This document shows, piece after piece, positions 50,797-59,717 of a DNA stretch of 64,000 nucleotides. The first letter of the stretch is position 1, and every line of letters begins with the position of its first letter. The notes under the pieces were generated by a model. That model ran no database searches, was not told where the DNA came from, and saw nothing but the letters and a program-made list of their open reading frames with translations. The DNA comes from Ureibacillus xyleni (lineage in GTDB: Bacteria; Bacillota; Bacilli; Bacillales_A; Planococcaceae). The stretch lies in the NCBI RefSeq assembly GCF_900217795.1, contig NZ_OBMQ01000001.1:549011-613010 (forward strand), given 5' to 3'. The translations under genes and the position numbers were made by a program.

Positions 50797-50885
50797 CTGT
50801 GCTTCTATGTGAAGCGCTCATATTACGGTGTTCCGCTGTAGCCAAACAATGACTATAAGAGCATCTGTTAAGAGGAGAGAAAATT
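50797..50885 (+). ncRNA. L19 leader (autoregulatory structure before rplS)
   Basis: The leader contains the stem GTGCTTC/GAAGCGC (50799-50805 with 50811-50817), a CGG-TGTT-CCG hairpin near 50827-50836, and an outer pairing CTC/GAG reaching 50863. Position and shape fit the L19 leader known from Bacillales, where the ribosomal protein is thought to bind its own mRNA. The fold was drawn by eye. Confidence 0.5.
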
Positions 50886-51230
50886 ATGTCAAACATTATC
50901 GCAGAAATTACAAAAGAACAACTTCGTTCAGACTTACCAACTTTTCGTCCTGGTGATACTGTAAAAGTACACGTGAAAGTTGTAGAGGGTACTCGTGAAC
51001 GTATCCAAGTATTCGAAGGTGTTGTAATTAAACGTCGTGGTGGCGGTATTAGCGAAACATTCACAGTTCGTAAAGTATCTTATGGTGTTGGTGTAGAACG
51101 TACATTCCCTGTACACACTCCAAAAATCGCTAAGTTAGAAGTTACTCGTCGTGGTAAAGTACGTCGTGCTAAACTTTACTATTTACGTAACCTACGTGGT
51201 AAAGCAGCTCGTATTAAAGAAATTCGATAA
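50886..51230 (+). CDS. rplS: 50S ribosomal protein L19
   Basis: A 114-residue L19 located at the 30S/50S interface. The conserved core [26 protein letters not shown] and the basic end [15 protein letters not shown] are complete. Ribosome site AAGAGGAGAG precedes ATG 50886. A terminator follows within ten bases. Confidence 0.98.
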   Translation: MSNIIAEITKEQLRSDLPTFRPGDTVKVHVKVVEGTRERIQVFEGVVIKRRGGGISETFTVRKVSYGVGVERTFPVHTPKIAKLEVTRRGKVRRAKLYYLRNLRGKAARIKEIR

Positions 51231-51239
51231 TCGATTTAG

Positions 51240-51275
51240 AATGGGGGCTTGGAAGGCAAGCTCCCTTTCTTTTTG
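51240..51275 (+). terminator. Terminator of rplS
   Basis: GGGGGCTT (51243-51250) pairs with AAGCTCCC (51258-51265), with one G-T pair and a 7-base loop, then TTTCTTTTT. Confidence 0.9.
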
Positions 51276-51299
51276 AAGAAATAATAGCATAAACTTTAT

Positions 51300-51328
51300 T
51301 TGAACACTGTTTATCTTGTTGCTAAAAT
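51300..51328 (+). promoter_or_regulatory. Sigma-A promoter of lepB
   Basis: TTGAAC (51300-51305), 17-base spacer, TAAAAT (51323-51328), 53 bases before the lepB GTG. Confidence 0.65.
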
Positions 51329-51381
51329 TGAGTACATGCGCTTTTTTCATTAATATGGGTAATTAAGGGGGAACTTCTCTC

Positions 51382-51945
51382 GTGGAAAATGTAAAAAAAG
51401 AGAAAAATGAACTATGGGAATGGATTAAGGCACTTCTAATCGCGTTTGGTATCGCAGTTCTTATACGTTATTTTTTATTTACCCCAATTGTCGTTGATGG
51501 TGATTCGATGATGCCCACATTAGAAGATGGGGACCGAATGATTGTTAACAAAATTGGTTATACATTAGGTGATCCAAAACGATTTGATATTGTTGTCTTC
51601 CATGCTCCAGAAGGAAAAGATTATATTAAACGTGTAATTGGGCTTCCTGGAGACCATATTGAATATAAAGACGATCAATTATATATAAATGGGAAACCTT
51701 ACGAGGAACCATATTTAGAACAATATAAATCCGAATTAACTGAAGGGACACTTACTCAAGACTTTACTTTACAAGATGTTGAACCGACAATAGAAGTCAT
51801 TCCTGAAGGCTATGTATTTGTAATGGGGGATAACCGCCGCTACAGTAAAGATAGCCGTCATATCGGAATTGTAAGTGAAGAAAAAATTATTGGCAGTACA
51901 AGTGTTGTATTTTGGCCATTTGATGAAATTAAAATTGTAAAATAA
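51382..51945 (+). CDS. lepB: Signal peptidase I
   Basis: Cleaves signal peptides from exported proteins. GTG start at 51382 after AAGGGGGAA. 187 residues with one N-terminal TM anchor (~13-34), short for LepB of proteobacteria but normal for the Bacillus Sip type. Catalytic Ser42 in VDGDSMMPTL and general base Lys83 in YIKRVIGLPGD are present, as are the later GDNRRYSKDSRHIG box residues. It sits between rplS and rbgA, where B. subtilis has no such gene. Confidence 0.96.
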   Translation: MENVKKEKNELWEWIKALLIAFGIAVLIRYFLFTPIVVDGDSMMPTLEDGDRMIVNKIGYTLGDPKRFDIVVFHAPEGKDYIKRVIGLPGDHIEYKDDQLYINGKPYEEPYLEQYKSELTEGTLTQDFTLQDVEPTIEVIPEGYVFVMGDNRRYSKDSRHIGIVSEEKIIGSTSVVFWPFDEIKIVK

Positions 51946-51956
51946 AAATTTGCATT

Positions 51957-51990
51957 TTGGGGGAGGTTTTTATAATCTCCTTTTCTTTTT
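51957..51990 (+). terminator. Terminator of lepB
   Basis: A GGGGGAGGTT stem pairs with AATCTCCTTTT through several G-T pairs, followed by CTTTTT. Weaker than the others in this window. Confidence 0.6.
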
Positions 51991-52014
51991 GTAACAACAA
52001 GGAGGTTTAACAAT

Positions 52015-52887
52015 ATGACAATTCAATGGTTTCCAGGGCACATGGCAAAAGCGAGAAGAGAAGTCTCTGAAAAATTAAAACTTGTTGATATTATTTTTGA
52101 ATTAATCGATGCACGATTACCTTTGTCTTCAAGAAATCCAATGATTGATGAAGTAATCAATCAAAAAGCAAGGTTATTAATATTAAATAAAGCTGATATG
52201 GCCGATGAGTCAGAAACACGTAAATGGGTTGACTATTTTGCCCAAAGAGGTCAAACTGCAGTGGCGATAAACTCTTTGGATGGTAAGGGATTACAAAAGG
52301 TGACAAAATCTGCTCAGGAGATCCTTGCACCGAAATGGGAACGTATGAAACTAAAAGGTATGAAACCGCGTGCCATTCGTGCAATGATTGTTGGGATTCC
52401 TAACGTTGGGAAATCAACTTTAATTAATCGCCTTGCAAAGAAAAATATTGCAAAGACTGGGAATATGCCAGGTGTTACAAAATCTCAACAATGGATTAAA
52501 GTTGGTAAGGATTTAGAACTTTTAGATACGCCAGGGATTCTTTGGCCAAAATTTGAGGACCAAGAAGTTGGTTTAAAATTAGCTTTAACGGGCGCCATCA
52601 AAGATACCATTATTAATATGGAAGACTTGGCTGTATACGGTTTAAAATTCCTCTCACTCCACTATCCAGAACGCATGGTAGAACGCTACGGGATATCTTT
52701 TGTTCATGAAAATTTAGTTGAAACTTTTGACCTTATTGGAGAAAAGAGAAAGGTTTATGGGCAAGGTGGAGAAATCGATTATGAACAGGTTGCTTTAATT
52801 ATCGTTCGAGATATTCGAAATCAAAATTTCGGTAAGTTAACTTTTGATATTGTGGATGAACAAATTGAAAAAGAGTCCTTATTATAA
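52015..52887 (+). CDS. rbgA: Ribosome biogenesis GTPase RbgA (YlqF)
   Basis: A circularly permuted GTPase needed for late 50S assembly. 290 residues; G motifs occur in the permuted order G4 LNKADM (~58), G1 GIPNVGKST (~124), G3 DTPGI (~170). The C-terminal ANTAR-like helical domain (~200-290) contacts rRNA. ATG 52015 follows AAGGAGGTTT. Terminator follows. Confidence 0.96.
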   Translation: MTIQWFPGHMAKARREVSEKLKLVDIIFELIDARLPLSSRNPMIDEVINQKARLLILNKADMADESETRKWVDYFAQRGQTAVAINSLDGKGLQKVTKSAQEILAPKWERMKLKGMKPRAIRAMIVGIPNVGKSTLINRLAKKNIAKTGNMPGVTKSQQWIKVGKDLELLDTPGILWPKFEDQEVGLKLALTGAIKDTIINMEDLAVYGLKFLSLHYPERMVERYGISFVHENLVETFDLIGEKRKVYGQGGEIDYEQVALIIVRDIRNQNFGKLTFDIVDEQIEKESLL

Positions 52888-52894
52888 ATAAATT

Positions 52895-52931
52895 GGGGTA
52901 CCATGTAGTATGAAATGGTAGCCCTTTTTTT
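52895..52931 (+). terminator. Terminator of rbgA
   Basis: GGG-G-TACCAT (52895-52904) pairs with ATGGTA-G-CCC (52915-52924), one mismatch, then seven T. Confidence 0.9.
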
Positions 52932-52999
52932 GCATCAAAAATACATAGTACATATTAATAGCCGATAAAAAGAATAGTAACTTTAGGGAAGTGTAAGTA

Positions 53000-53788
53000 A
53001 TGGAAAAAACTATAAAAGAGATAACAAATGCTTTAAATTTAGCGACAGACTACGAAAACTGGATGGAAGAGTTAAAAACTGATCCGCGGGCAGGAGTACA
53101 AAAAGCATTTCAACAATGGGAAAAGAAAATGAGTAAACAACAAATTGTGAAAGAGGAACATGAACAAAAATTACAGTTTGACCAATCGTTTTTGCCCTTC
53201 GAAAATGCATTGCTCGCAGGTGCTGATGAAGCGGGTAGAGGACCTTTAGCAGGACCAGTTGTAACAGCCGCTGTTATTTTACCAAAAAATTGTGAGCAGT
53301 TAATTGGAATTAATGATTCAAAACAGTTATCACGTAAAGCGCGAGAAGAATATGCAGAAAGAATTAAAGAAAATGCAATTGCTTACTCCATCCATTTTCA
53401 AAGCGTTGAAGTTATCGATGAAATTAACATATATGAAGCTACAAAACAATCTATGAAAATTAGTATTGAGTCTTTAAGTATTCGTCCAAATATTTGTCTT
53501 CTGGATGCACTTAAGTTAGATATTCCGATACCACAACAATCGATTATAAAAGGGGATGCGAAAAGCTTAGCTATTGCGGCGGCCTCAATTTTAGCGAAAT
53601 GTGCACGGGATGAATTTATGGATCGTTTACACGAACAGTTTCCCATGTATGGATTTAATCAAAATGCTGGATACGGAACAAAGCAACATCTTGATGCACT
53701 AGAGCGTTTCGGACCAATAGCAGAACATCGTAAAAGTTTTGAACCAATAAAATCAATGATGAATGAAAAGGAGGAATTACTCCTATGA
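53000..53788 (+). CDS. rnhB: Ribonuclease HII
   Basis: Removes ribonucleotides and RNA primers from DNA. The 262 residues include an N-terminal ~70-residue helical extension typical of Bacillales RNase HII, and the catalytic domain with ADEAGRGPLAGPVV (first Asp/Glu pair), NDSKQLS, LLDALKLD and SILAKCARDEFMD. The stop overlaps the ylqG ATG in ATGA. Confidence 0.97.
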   Translation: MEKTIKEITNALNLATDYENWMEELKTDPRAGVQKAFQQWEKKMSKQQIVKEEHEQKLQFDQSFLPFENALLAGADEAGRGPLAGPVVTAAVILPKNCEQLIGINDSKQLSRKAREEYAERIKENAIAYSIHFQSVEVIDEINIYEATKQSMKISIESLSIRPNICLLDALKLDIPIPQQSIIKGDAKSLAIAAASILAKCARDEFMDRLHEQFPMYGFNQNAGYGTKQHLDALERFGPIAEHRKSFEPIKSMMNEKEELLL

Positions 53789-55983
53789 CGTCGACATCTT
53801 TTAATCCTATACAATCTCAACAAATAGCGCTCCAGTCAAATCAACCACTAACGTTAAAGCAGGGTCAAGTTTTTCATGGGACAGTAAAAAAACTTTATCC
53901 TGATCAGATGGCTGAAATTCAAGTTGGGGGCCATAAACTGTTTGCTAAACTCGAAACCCCTCTAAAAGCGGGAGATTCGCATTTTTTTCAAGTTACAAAC
54001 ATGAACCCCCAAGCACAGTTGAAAGTGGTTACAGGCCCAATGCAAAATTCGCAAACGACACAGCAACTTTTACAGTTATTAGAATCAATGAATTTACCGA
54101 AAAGTAGTGAAATGCAAAAAATACTGTCATATTTTATAAAAAATCAATTACCAATTGCTAAGGAAACGTTAGTACAAACAGAATCTTTCTTGAAAAACAT
54201 TCCAGATAATGCAATGAAACAGGATGCATTAGCAATTGTTCAACGGATGGTTGAAACGAAAATGCCATTTACAAAAGAAATATTTGATGGATTATTAAAT
54301 GGAGCAAAAACGAGTGGCTTTACAGAGGAACTATTAAATTTCTCTAAGTTACTAAATGAGGATTCATCCGTGTTACCTCAAGTGAAATCAAACATTTTTT
54401 CATCACTTCAGACAATTGCAAAACCTTTTGAAAGTGAAACAAGTGGCATGATTTTGGCAAAGGCATTACAAACAATAATGAATCAGAATGCTGAGTCACA
54501 AAGCCGTGTCGACTCACTGGATTTATTAAAAGAAGCAAATATTTTACCGCAAAATGCAAAGGTAAATAATTGGTTTTCACAAGCATTTCAACAAGTTAAA
54601 ACTAATAAAAGTACAGGGAATGATTTAGGAAAGTTAATTTCAACGGCAAAGGTAGAGGATATTCCAAAGATCTTACAACAACTAAGAACTTTTATTAATG
54701 AAGGGCAAAATCAAGGGGATGAACTTCCCACTAATATACGCCCAAATTCATCAATAGTGCACGATATATCTAAAATACTTCAACAGCTGAAATCTTTTGA
54801 TAGTAACGAAAAACAACAAATGACCCAATTAATAAACGAATTTGAAAAGGCACCGAAAAATGATAGCTCTTTACAACAATTTGCTAAACAATTACAGGCC
54901 CAATTAGGGAACGATAATACTATACAAAAATCTATAGCAAATGAGATTGTACAGGCTATTGCAAATGGAACTCAACAAAATTTGCCAAGGTTATTGGATA
55001 ATTTAAAAACATGGCTACATGAACAACCGCTAACAGCAAATCAAAAGGAGCAAATTCATCAATTAATAAATAGATTTGAAGTATTGCCAAAAACTCCACA
55101 AACCATTGAAATCTTTGCAAAACAACTTCATGAACAATTAATTAAAGCCTTTTCTGAGAGCTTAAATACGTTTGAATTAAATGAACAAGGGTATTCTAAA
55201 AAAGACAATTTGCTCTCCCTTCTAAAACCAGAATCGATAATAAATGCAAATACTACATTTTCTAATTTAGCAAAAACTGCTACTGAGTCAAAACAGCCAT
55301 TCATACAACAAATGGTAGTCCAAGTAGATGATGAAATTCGGGCTTCTATTGAAGGGAAATCAATGGAATATGCAGTAAAGACAATTTTAAAAAGCTTAGG
55401 ATTAAGTTACGAAGCATCATTAAATACGAAACCTGAAAACATTCAAGACCATATCCATTCTTTAAAACCGCAAATATTATCATTAATGCAAGATGCAACA
55501 ACTTCTGCAACGGTGAGAGAAGCAGCAGAAAGTATTTTATCACGTTTAAATGGTATGCAGCTACACTCTGGAGAAAACGGACATCAGCATCAAATAGTAA
55601 TGCAAATTCCATTACACTTCTTTGGAAAAAACACAGATGCTACAGTTCAGTGGAATGGTAGAATGGGTAAAAATGGTAAAATCGATTCAAATTTTGTAAG
55701 AATTTTATTTTATTTAAATATGGAAGCTCTAGAGGAAACAATGGTTGATATGCAAGTTCAAAACCGAATTGTAACTATCAATGTTTATAATGAAAACAAT
55801 TCTTTAGAAAATCTTGCTATTCAACTAAGAGAATCTTTAAAAAAAGGGCTTTTAGAAAAAAATTATCATCTTTCCGGACTAACTTTTAAAACATTTGAAA
55901 AAACTGTCCCTCAAAAAGCAGAAAATTTAAATAAAGTAAAAGGAAATCAAAAATCGCAAAGTGGAGTTGATATCCGCATATGA
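53785..55983 (+). CDS. ylqG: YlqG-like protein with FliK-like C-terminal domain
   Basis: A 732-residue protein of unknown function, rich in Gln, Asn, Lys and helical segments, with no signal peptide or TM helix. Residues ~605-705 resemble the C-terminal domain of the flagellar hook-length protein FliK (MQIPLHFFGKNTDATVQWNG through IQLRESLKKGL). Residues ~20-75 look like a small beta domain (GQVFHGTVKKLYPDQMAEIQVGG). An internal repeat of about 48 residues occurs at 328-374 and 401-452 (both contain QLIN-x-FE and FAKQL). The next gene encodes an FlhB-like partner, overlapping by four bases. B. subtilis has the same pair in the same place, unstudied. Confidence 0.8.
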   Translation: MTSTSFNPIQSQQIALQSNQPLTLKQGQVFHGTVKKLYPDQMAEIQVGGHKLFAKLETPLKAGDSHFFQVTNMNPQAQLKVVTGPMQNSQTTQQLLQLLESMNLPKSSEMQKILSYFIKNQLPIAKETLVQTESFLKNIPDNAMKQDALAIVQRMVETKMPFTKEIFDGLLNGAKTSGFTEELLNFSKLLNEDSSVLPQVKSNIFSSLQTIAKPFESETSGMILAKALQTIMNQNAESQSRVDSLDLLKEANILPQNAKVNNWFSQAFQQVKTNKSTGNDLGKLISTAKVEDIPKILQQLRTFINEGQNQGDELPTNIRPNSSIVHDISKILQQLKSFDSNEKQQMTQLINEFEKAPKNDSSLQQFAKQLQAQLGNDNTIQKSIANEIVQAIANGTQQNLPRLLDNLKTWLHEQPLTANQKEQIHQLINRFEVLPKTPQTIEIFAKQLHEQLIKAFSESLNTFELNEQGYSKKDNLLSLLKPESIINANTTFSNLAKTATESKQPFIQQMVVQVDDEIRASIEGKSMEYAVKTILKSLGLSYEASLNTKPENIQDHIHSLKPQILSLMQDATTSATVREAAESILSRLNGMQLHSGENGHQHQIVMQIPLHFFGKNTDATVQWNGRMGKNGKIDSNFVRILFYLNMEALEETMVDMQVQNRIVTINVYNENNSLENLAIQLRESLKKGLLEKNYHLSGLTFKTFEKTVPQKAENLNKVKGNQKSQSGVDIRI

Positions 55984-56273
55984 GCGATAAAAAATATGTA
56001 AGAAAAGAAGCAATTGCATTAACTTATAACCAAGAAAAAAATAATAGTCCTAAAGTGGTTGCCAAAGGGAAAGGGAAAATTGCAGACAATATTTTAGAAC
56101 AAGCGTCTCTTCATAATGTGCCAATTTATGAGGATCGAAATTTAGTCGAATTATTAGGAAATTTAGATTTAAACGAATCGATACCTGAAGAATTGTATCA
56201 AGCAGTGGCGGAAGTTTTTGCCTTTATTTACAAATTGGATCGCCGTTACAGTACAGAAAAGCTGAAAAAATAG
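55980..56273 (+). CDS. ylqH: FlhB-like cytoplasmic-domain protein (YlqH/FhlX type)
   Basis: A 97-residue soluble protein matching the C-terminal cytoplasmic domain of the type III export switch FlhB: AIALTYN, then SPKVVAKGKGKIADNILEQASLHNVPIYEDRNLVELLG and the IPEELYQAVAEVFAFIYKLD end. No TM region is present, and the NPTH self-cleavage motif that precedes this domain in FlhB is absent, so it corresponds roughly to the cleaved half. It is translationally coupled to ylqG. Whether it acts in flagellar export is unknown. Confidence 0.85.
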   Translation: MSDKKYVRKEAIALTYNQEKNNSPKVVAKGKGKIADNILEQASLHNVPIYEDRNLVELLGNLDLNESIPEELYQAVAEVFAFIYKLDRRYSTEKLKK

Positions 56274-56372
56274 TTATTGTATAACAGTCAAATAAAAGTA
56301 GGGTTTTCCGTTGAAATTAGGTAAAAATGTAATAATACAAAGAAAAAAATACATTTATTACAATTATAGACT

Positions 56373-56400
56373 TTGTCAGAATATTTGTTTAGAATAGAAT
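56373..56400 (+). promoter_or_regulatory. Sigma-A promoter of sucCD
   Basis: TTGTCA (56373-56378), 16-base spacer, TAGAAT (56395-56400), 44 bases before sucC. A second, weaker candidate, TTGAAA-N16-TAATAC, lies at 56311-56338. Confidence 0.6.
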
Positions 56401-56444
56401 GTGTTAATAAAATAATTTCCAAATGCAGAATTGGAGGATGTTTC

Positions 56445-57605
56445 ATGAATATACATGAATACCAGGGTAAGGAAATTTTGAGAAAATACGGTGTTTCTGT
56501 ACCGAATGGAAGAGTTGCATTTTCTCCTGAAGATGCAGTTAAAGTTGCAAAAGAACTTGGATCGAATGTTACTGTTGTAAAAGCTCAAATTCACGCTGGT
56601 GGACGCGGTAAAGCGGGCGGTGTGAAAATTGCCAAAAATCTTGAAGAAGTTAGAGCTTACGCGAAGGAATTATTAGGAAAAATCTTAGTAACACATCAAA
56701 CAGGTCCAGAAGGTAAAGAAGTTAAGCGTCTTTATATAGAAGAAGGTTCTGATATTGAAAAAGAATATTATTTAAGTTTCGTTTTAGATAGAGCGACTTC
56801 AAGAGTAACATTAATGGGCTCAGAAGAAGGCGGAATGGATATTGAAGAAGTAGCAGAAAAAAATCCTGAAAAAATCTTTAAAGAAGTAATTGACCCAATC
56901 ACTGGTCTGCTTCCATTCCAAGCTCGTCGAATGGCATTTAATATGAATATTCCACCTAAACTAGTAAATAAAGCAGCAAAATTGATGTTAGGCTTATACG
57001 AAGCATTTGTTGATAAAGATGCATCAATTTTAGAAATTAACCCATTAGTTGTTACAGGTAATGGAGAGGTAATGGCCCTTGATGCAAAATTTAATTTTGA
57101 CTCAAATGCACTATACCGTCATAAAGATATTGTAGAATTAAGAGACTTTGACGAAGAAGATCCAAAAGAGATCGAAGCTTCAAAATATGACTTAAGTTAT
57201 ATCTCTTTAGATGGAAATATCGGATGTATGGTAAATGGTGCTGGTCTAGCAATGGCAACTATGGATACGATTAGTTATTATGGTGGACAACCTGCTAACT
57301 TCTTAGACGTTGGAGGCGGTGCAACAACAGAAAAAGTAACAGAAGCGTTTAAAATTATCCTTTCTGACCCAAATGTTAAAGGGATTTTCGTCAACATTTT
57401 CGGAGGTATTATGAAATGTGACGTAATTGCTGAAGGTGTAATTACCGCTGCAAAACAAATAGGGTTAGAAGTGCCACTTGTTGTACGTTTAGAAGGAACA
57501 AATGTAGAACGAGGTAAAGAATTGTTAAATGCATCTGGTTTAAATATCGTTGCAGCAGATTCAATGGCAGATGGTGCCGAAAAAATAGTGAAACTTGTAG
57601 GCTAA
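56445..57605 (+). CDS. sucC: Succinyl-CoA synthetase, beta subunit
   Basis: Forms the ATP-grasp and CoA-site partner of SucD in the TCA cycle, making succinate and NTP from succinyl-CoA. ATG 56445 ([17 protein letters not shown]) follows TTGGAGGATG; an in-frame upstream start at 56373 lies in the promoter. 386 residues: ATP-grasp domain with [19 protein letters not shown] metal residues and the C-terminal CoA-ligase-like domain ([23 protein letters not shown]). Confidence 0.97.
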   Translation: MNIHEYQGKEILRKYGVSVPNGRVAFSPEDAVKVAKELGSNVTVVKAQIHAGGRGKAGGVKIAKNLEEVRAYAKELLGKILVTHQTGPEGKEVKRLYIEEGSDIEKEYYLSFVLDRATSRVTLMGSEEGGMDIEEVAEKNPEKIFKEVIDPITGLLPFQARRMAFNMNIPPKLVNKAAKLMLGLYEAFVDKDASILEINPLVVTGNGEVMALDAKFNFDSNALYRHKDIVELRDFDEEDPKEIEASKYDLSYISLDGNIGCMVNGAGLAMATMDTISYYGGQPANFLDVGGGATTEKVTEAFKIILSDPNVKGIFVNIFGGIMKCDVIAEGVITAAKQIGLEVPLVVRLEGTNVERGKELLNASGLNIVAADSMADGAEKIVKLVG

Positions 57606-57623
57606 GGAAGGCGGGGACATTTC

Positions 57624-58526
57624 ATGAGTGTATATATTAATGCAGATACAAAAGTAATCGTTCAAGGTATTACGGGGGAAACTGCCCTATTCCATACAAA
57701 ACAGATGCTTGAATATGGTACAAAAATTGTTGCTGGTGTAACACCTGGTAAAGGCGGACAAGTTATTGAGGGAGTACCAGTTTTTAATACTGTACAAGAT
57801 GCGGTAAATGAAACAGGTGCAAATGTTTCAGTTATTTATGTTCCGGCTCCATTTGCAGCAGATGCTATTATGGAAGCCGTTGATGCTGAATTAGATCTTA
57901 CAATTTGTATTACAGAGCATATTCCAGTTTTAGATATGGTAAAAGTTAAGCGATATATGGAAGGTAAGAAAACACGATTAGTAGGTCCTAACTGCCCAGG
58001 TGTTATTAGTGCAGATGAATGTAAAATTGGCATCATGCCTGGTTATATTCATAAAAAAGGGCATATTGGTGTCGTGTCACGTTCTGGAACACTTACGTAT
58101 GAAGCGGTTCATCAATTAACACAGGCTGGTATCGGCCAAACAACTGCTGTAGGAATTGGTGGAGACCCTGTAAATGGGACAAACTTTATTGATGTTTTAG
58201 AGGAGTTTAATAAAGATCCAGAAACTTATGCAGTAGTGATGATTGGTGAAATTGGTGGTACTGCAGAAGAAGAAGCAGCAGAATGGATTAAAGCCAATAT
58301 GACGAAACCTGTCGTAGGCTTTATTGGTGGTCAAACGGCACCTCCTGGAAAACGTATGGGACATGCTGGTGCGATTATTTCTGGAGGAAAAGGTACAGCA
58401 AAAGAGAAAATTAAGGCAATGAACGAGGCTGGAATCGAAGTTGCGCCAACGCCATCTGTTATTGGTGAAACGTTAATAAAAGTAATAAAAGAAAAAGGTC
58501 TATACGAAAAATGTAAGACACATTAA
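57624..58526 (+). CDS. sucD: Succinyl-CoA synthetase, alpha subunit
   Basis: 300 residues with an N-terminal CoA-binding Rossmann domain ([18 protein letters not shown]), the substrate-binding GPNCPGVIS, and the phosphorylated His in [14 protein letters not shown] (~residue 248). Starts 18 bases after sucC with AAGGAAGGCGGGG. A good terminator follows, ending a two-gene operon. Confidence 0.98.
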   Translation: MSVYINADTKVIVQGITGETALFHTKQMLEYGTKIVAGVTPGKGGQVIEGVPVFNTVQDAVNETGANVSVIYVPAPFAADAIMEAVDAELDLTICITEHIPVLDMVKVKRYMEGKKTRLVGPNCPGVISADECKIGIMPGYIHKKGHIGVVSRSGTLTYEAVHQLTQAGIGQTTAVGIGGDPVNGTNFIDVLEEFNKDPETYAVVMIGEIGGTAEEEAAEWIKANMTKPVVGFIGGQTAPPGKRMGHAGAIISGGKGTAKEKIKAMNEAGIEVAPTPSVIGETLIKVIKEKGLYEKCKTH

Positions 58527-58529
58527 AAT

Positions 58530-58570
58530 AAAGGTGTAACGCTTCTTGGCGTTGCATCTTTTTATTTTTT
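58530..58570 (+). terminator. Terminator of sucCD
   Basis: AAAGGTGTAACGC (58530-58542) pairs with GCGTTGCATCTTT (58549-58561) with two G-T pairs, then TTTATTTTTT. Confidence 0.92.
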
Positions 58571-58619
58571 GCGGTCACAACTCGGAATATTTTCTTCTAT
58601 TTAAAGAGGGGTGATGTTG

Positions 58620-59504
58620 ATGAAAAATCTAAAAGAAATACTTACTCTCCATTATGTGTATCCTCTCACTTTAAAAAAATTCCAAAAACTACAACGATAT
58701 ATAGGTTCTATCGACAATTTGATCAAAGTACCTTCGACGACATTAGCTAATATTTTATCGATTTCTACAAAAAAAGCAGAGAGTATCTTAGTTCAATATG
58801 AAAGAATATTAAATACAGATTTAATAGAAGCTTATCAATCTGCTAATATTAAAGTTATTCCATTTAATAATGAGTATTATCCAAAACAATTAAAAGAACT
58901 TGTTGATCCACCAACTGTTTTATATGCAAAAGGAGATATCTCATTATTAACGAGACAATTGAAAATAGCTGTTATTGGTTCTAGAAAGGCTTCGAGCTAT
59001 TCAATAATGGCAATGGATTTTATTATTCCACCTCTTGTAGAGCATAATGCCGTAATCGTAAGCGGTTTAGCGAAGGGGGCAGACAGTTTCGCACATATTG
59101 CTGCTATGAAATTTGGCGGTAAAACAATCGCTATATTGGGTCATGGTTTTTTCCATATTTACCCGAAGGAAAATAAAGCTCTTGCTGAAGAAATTGCAGG
59201 AAAACATTTGTTGTTAACCGAATATCCACCATATGTTGGGATACAAAAATGGCATTTTCCTAGTAGAAATCGTATTATTAGCGGTATCAGTAATGCAATT
59301 GTGGTGACGGAAGCTGCACTAAAAAGCGGAACTCTTAGCACAACTGAGCATGCATTAGACCATGGAAAAGACGTTTTTGTAGTGCCAGGACCTATTCACT
59401 CCGAACTTTCTAAGGGGACGAATAGTTTGTTAAAAGAAGGTGCAATTCCAATTTGGGATGGTCGCCAAATAATAGAAGAATTAAATTTATTTATCCGCGA
59501 ATAA
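58620..59504 (+). CDS. dprA: DNA-processing protein DprA (Smf)
   Basis: Loads RecA on incoming single-stranded DNA during transformation. I choose ATG 58620 (MKNLKEILTLHY), eight bases after AGAGGGG; GTG 58611, ATG 58614 and TTG 58617 lie in or against the ribosome site. 294 residues. The extended Rossmann fold is complete: AVIGSRKAS, SGLAKGADSFAHIAA, GHGFFHIYPKENKAL, HFPSRNRIISGISNAIVVTEA and GTNSLLKEGA. A helical SAM-like N-terminus precedes it. No other competence gene is in the window. Confidence 0.95.
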   Translation: MKNLKEILTLHYVYPLTLKKFQKLQRYIGSIDNLIKVPSTTLANILSISTKKAESILVQYERILNTDLIEAYQSANIKVIPFNNEYYPKQLKELVDPPTVLYAKGDISLLTRQLKIAVIGSRKASSYSIMAMDFIIPPLVEHNAVIVSGLAKGADSFAHIAAMKFGGKTIAILGHGFFHIYPKENKALAEEIAGKHLLLTEYPPYVGIQKWHFPSRNRIISGISNAIVVTEAALKSGTLSTTEHALDHGKDVFVVPGPIHSELSKGTNSLLKEGAIPIWDGRQIIEELNLFIRE

Positions 59505-59717
59505 GGAACTATGTATTTTATTAATATCCGAAAAAGTGCGTGGTTTATTTGGCTTATTAAAGTGTTAAATCGTATTTTTCTAAGGTAAATATTGAAAAAA
59601 AGTTGCATTATCCTAAAAACTGTTATACATTTTGCAACAGGTATTTATTTTATAAAATAGTGAGTATGTTAAATTTAATGAATATAATTAATTTACCTCT
59701 ACAAGGGGGAAGTATAG

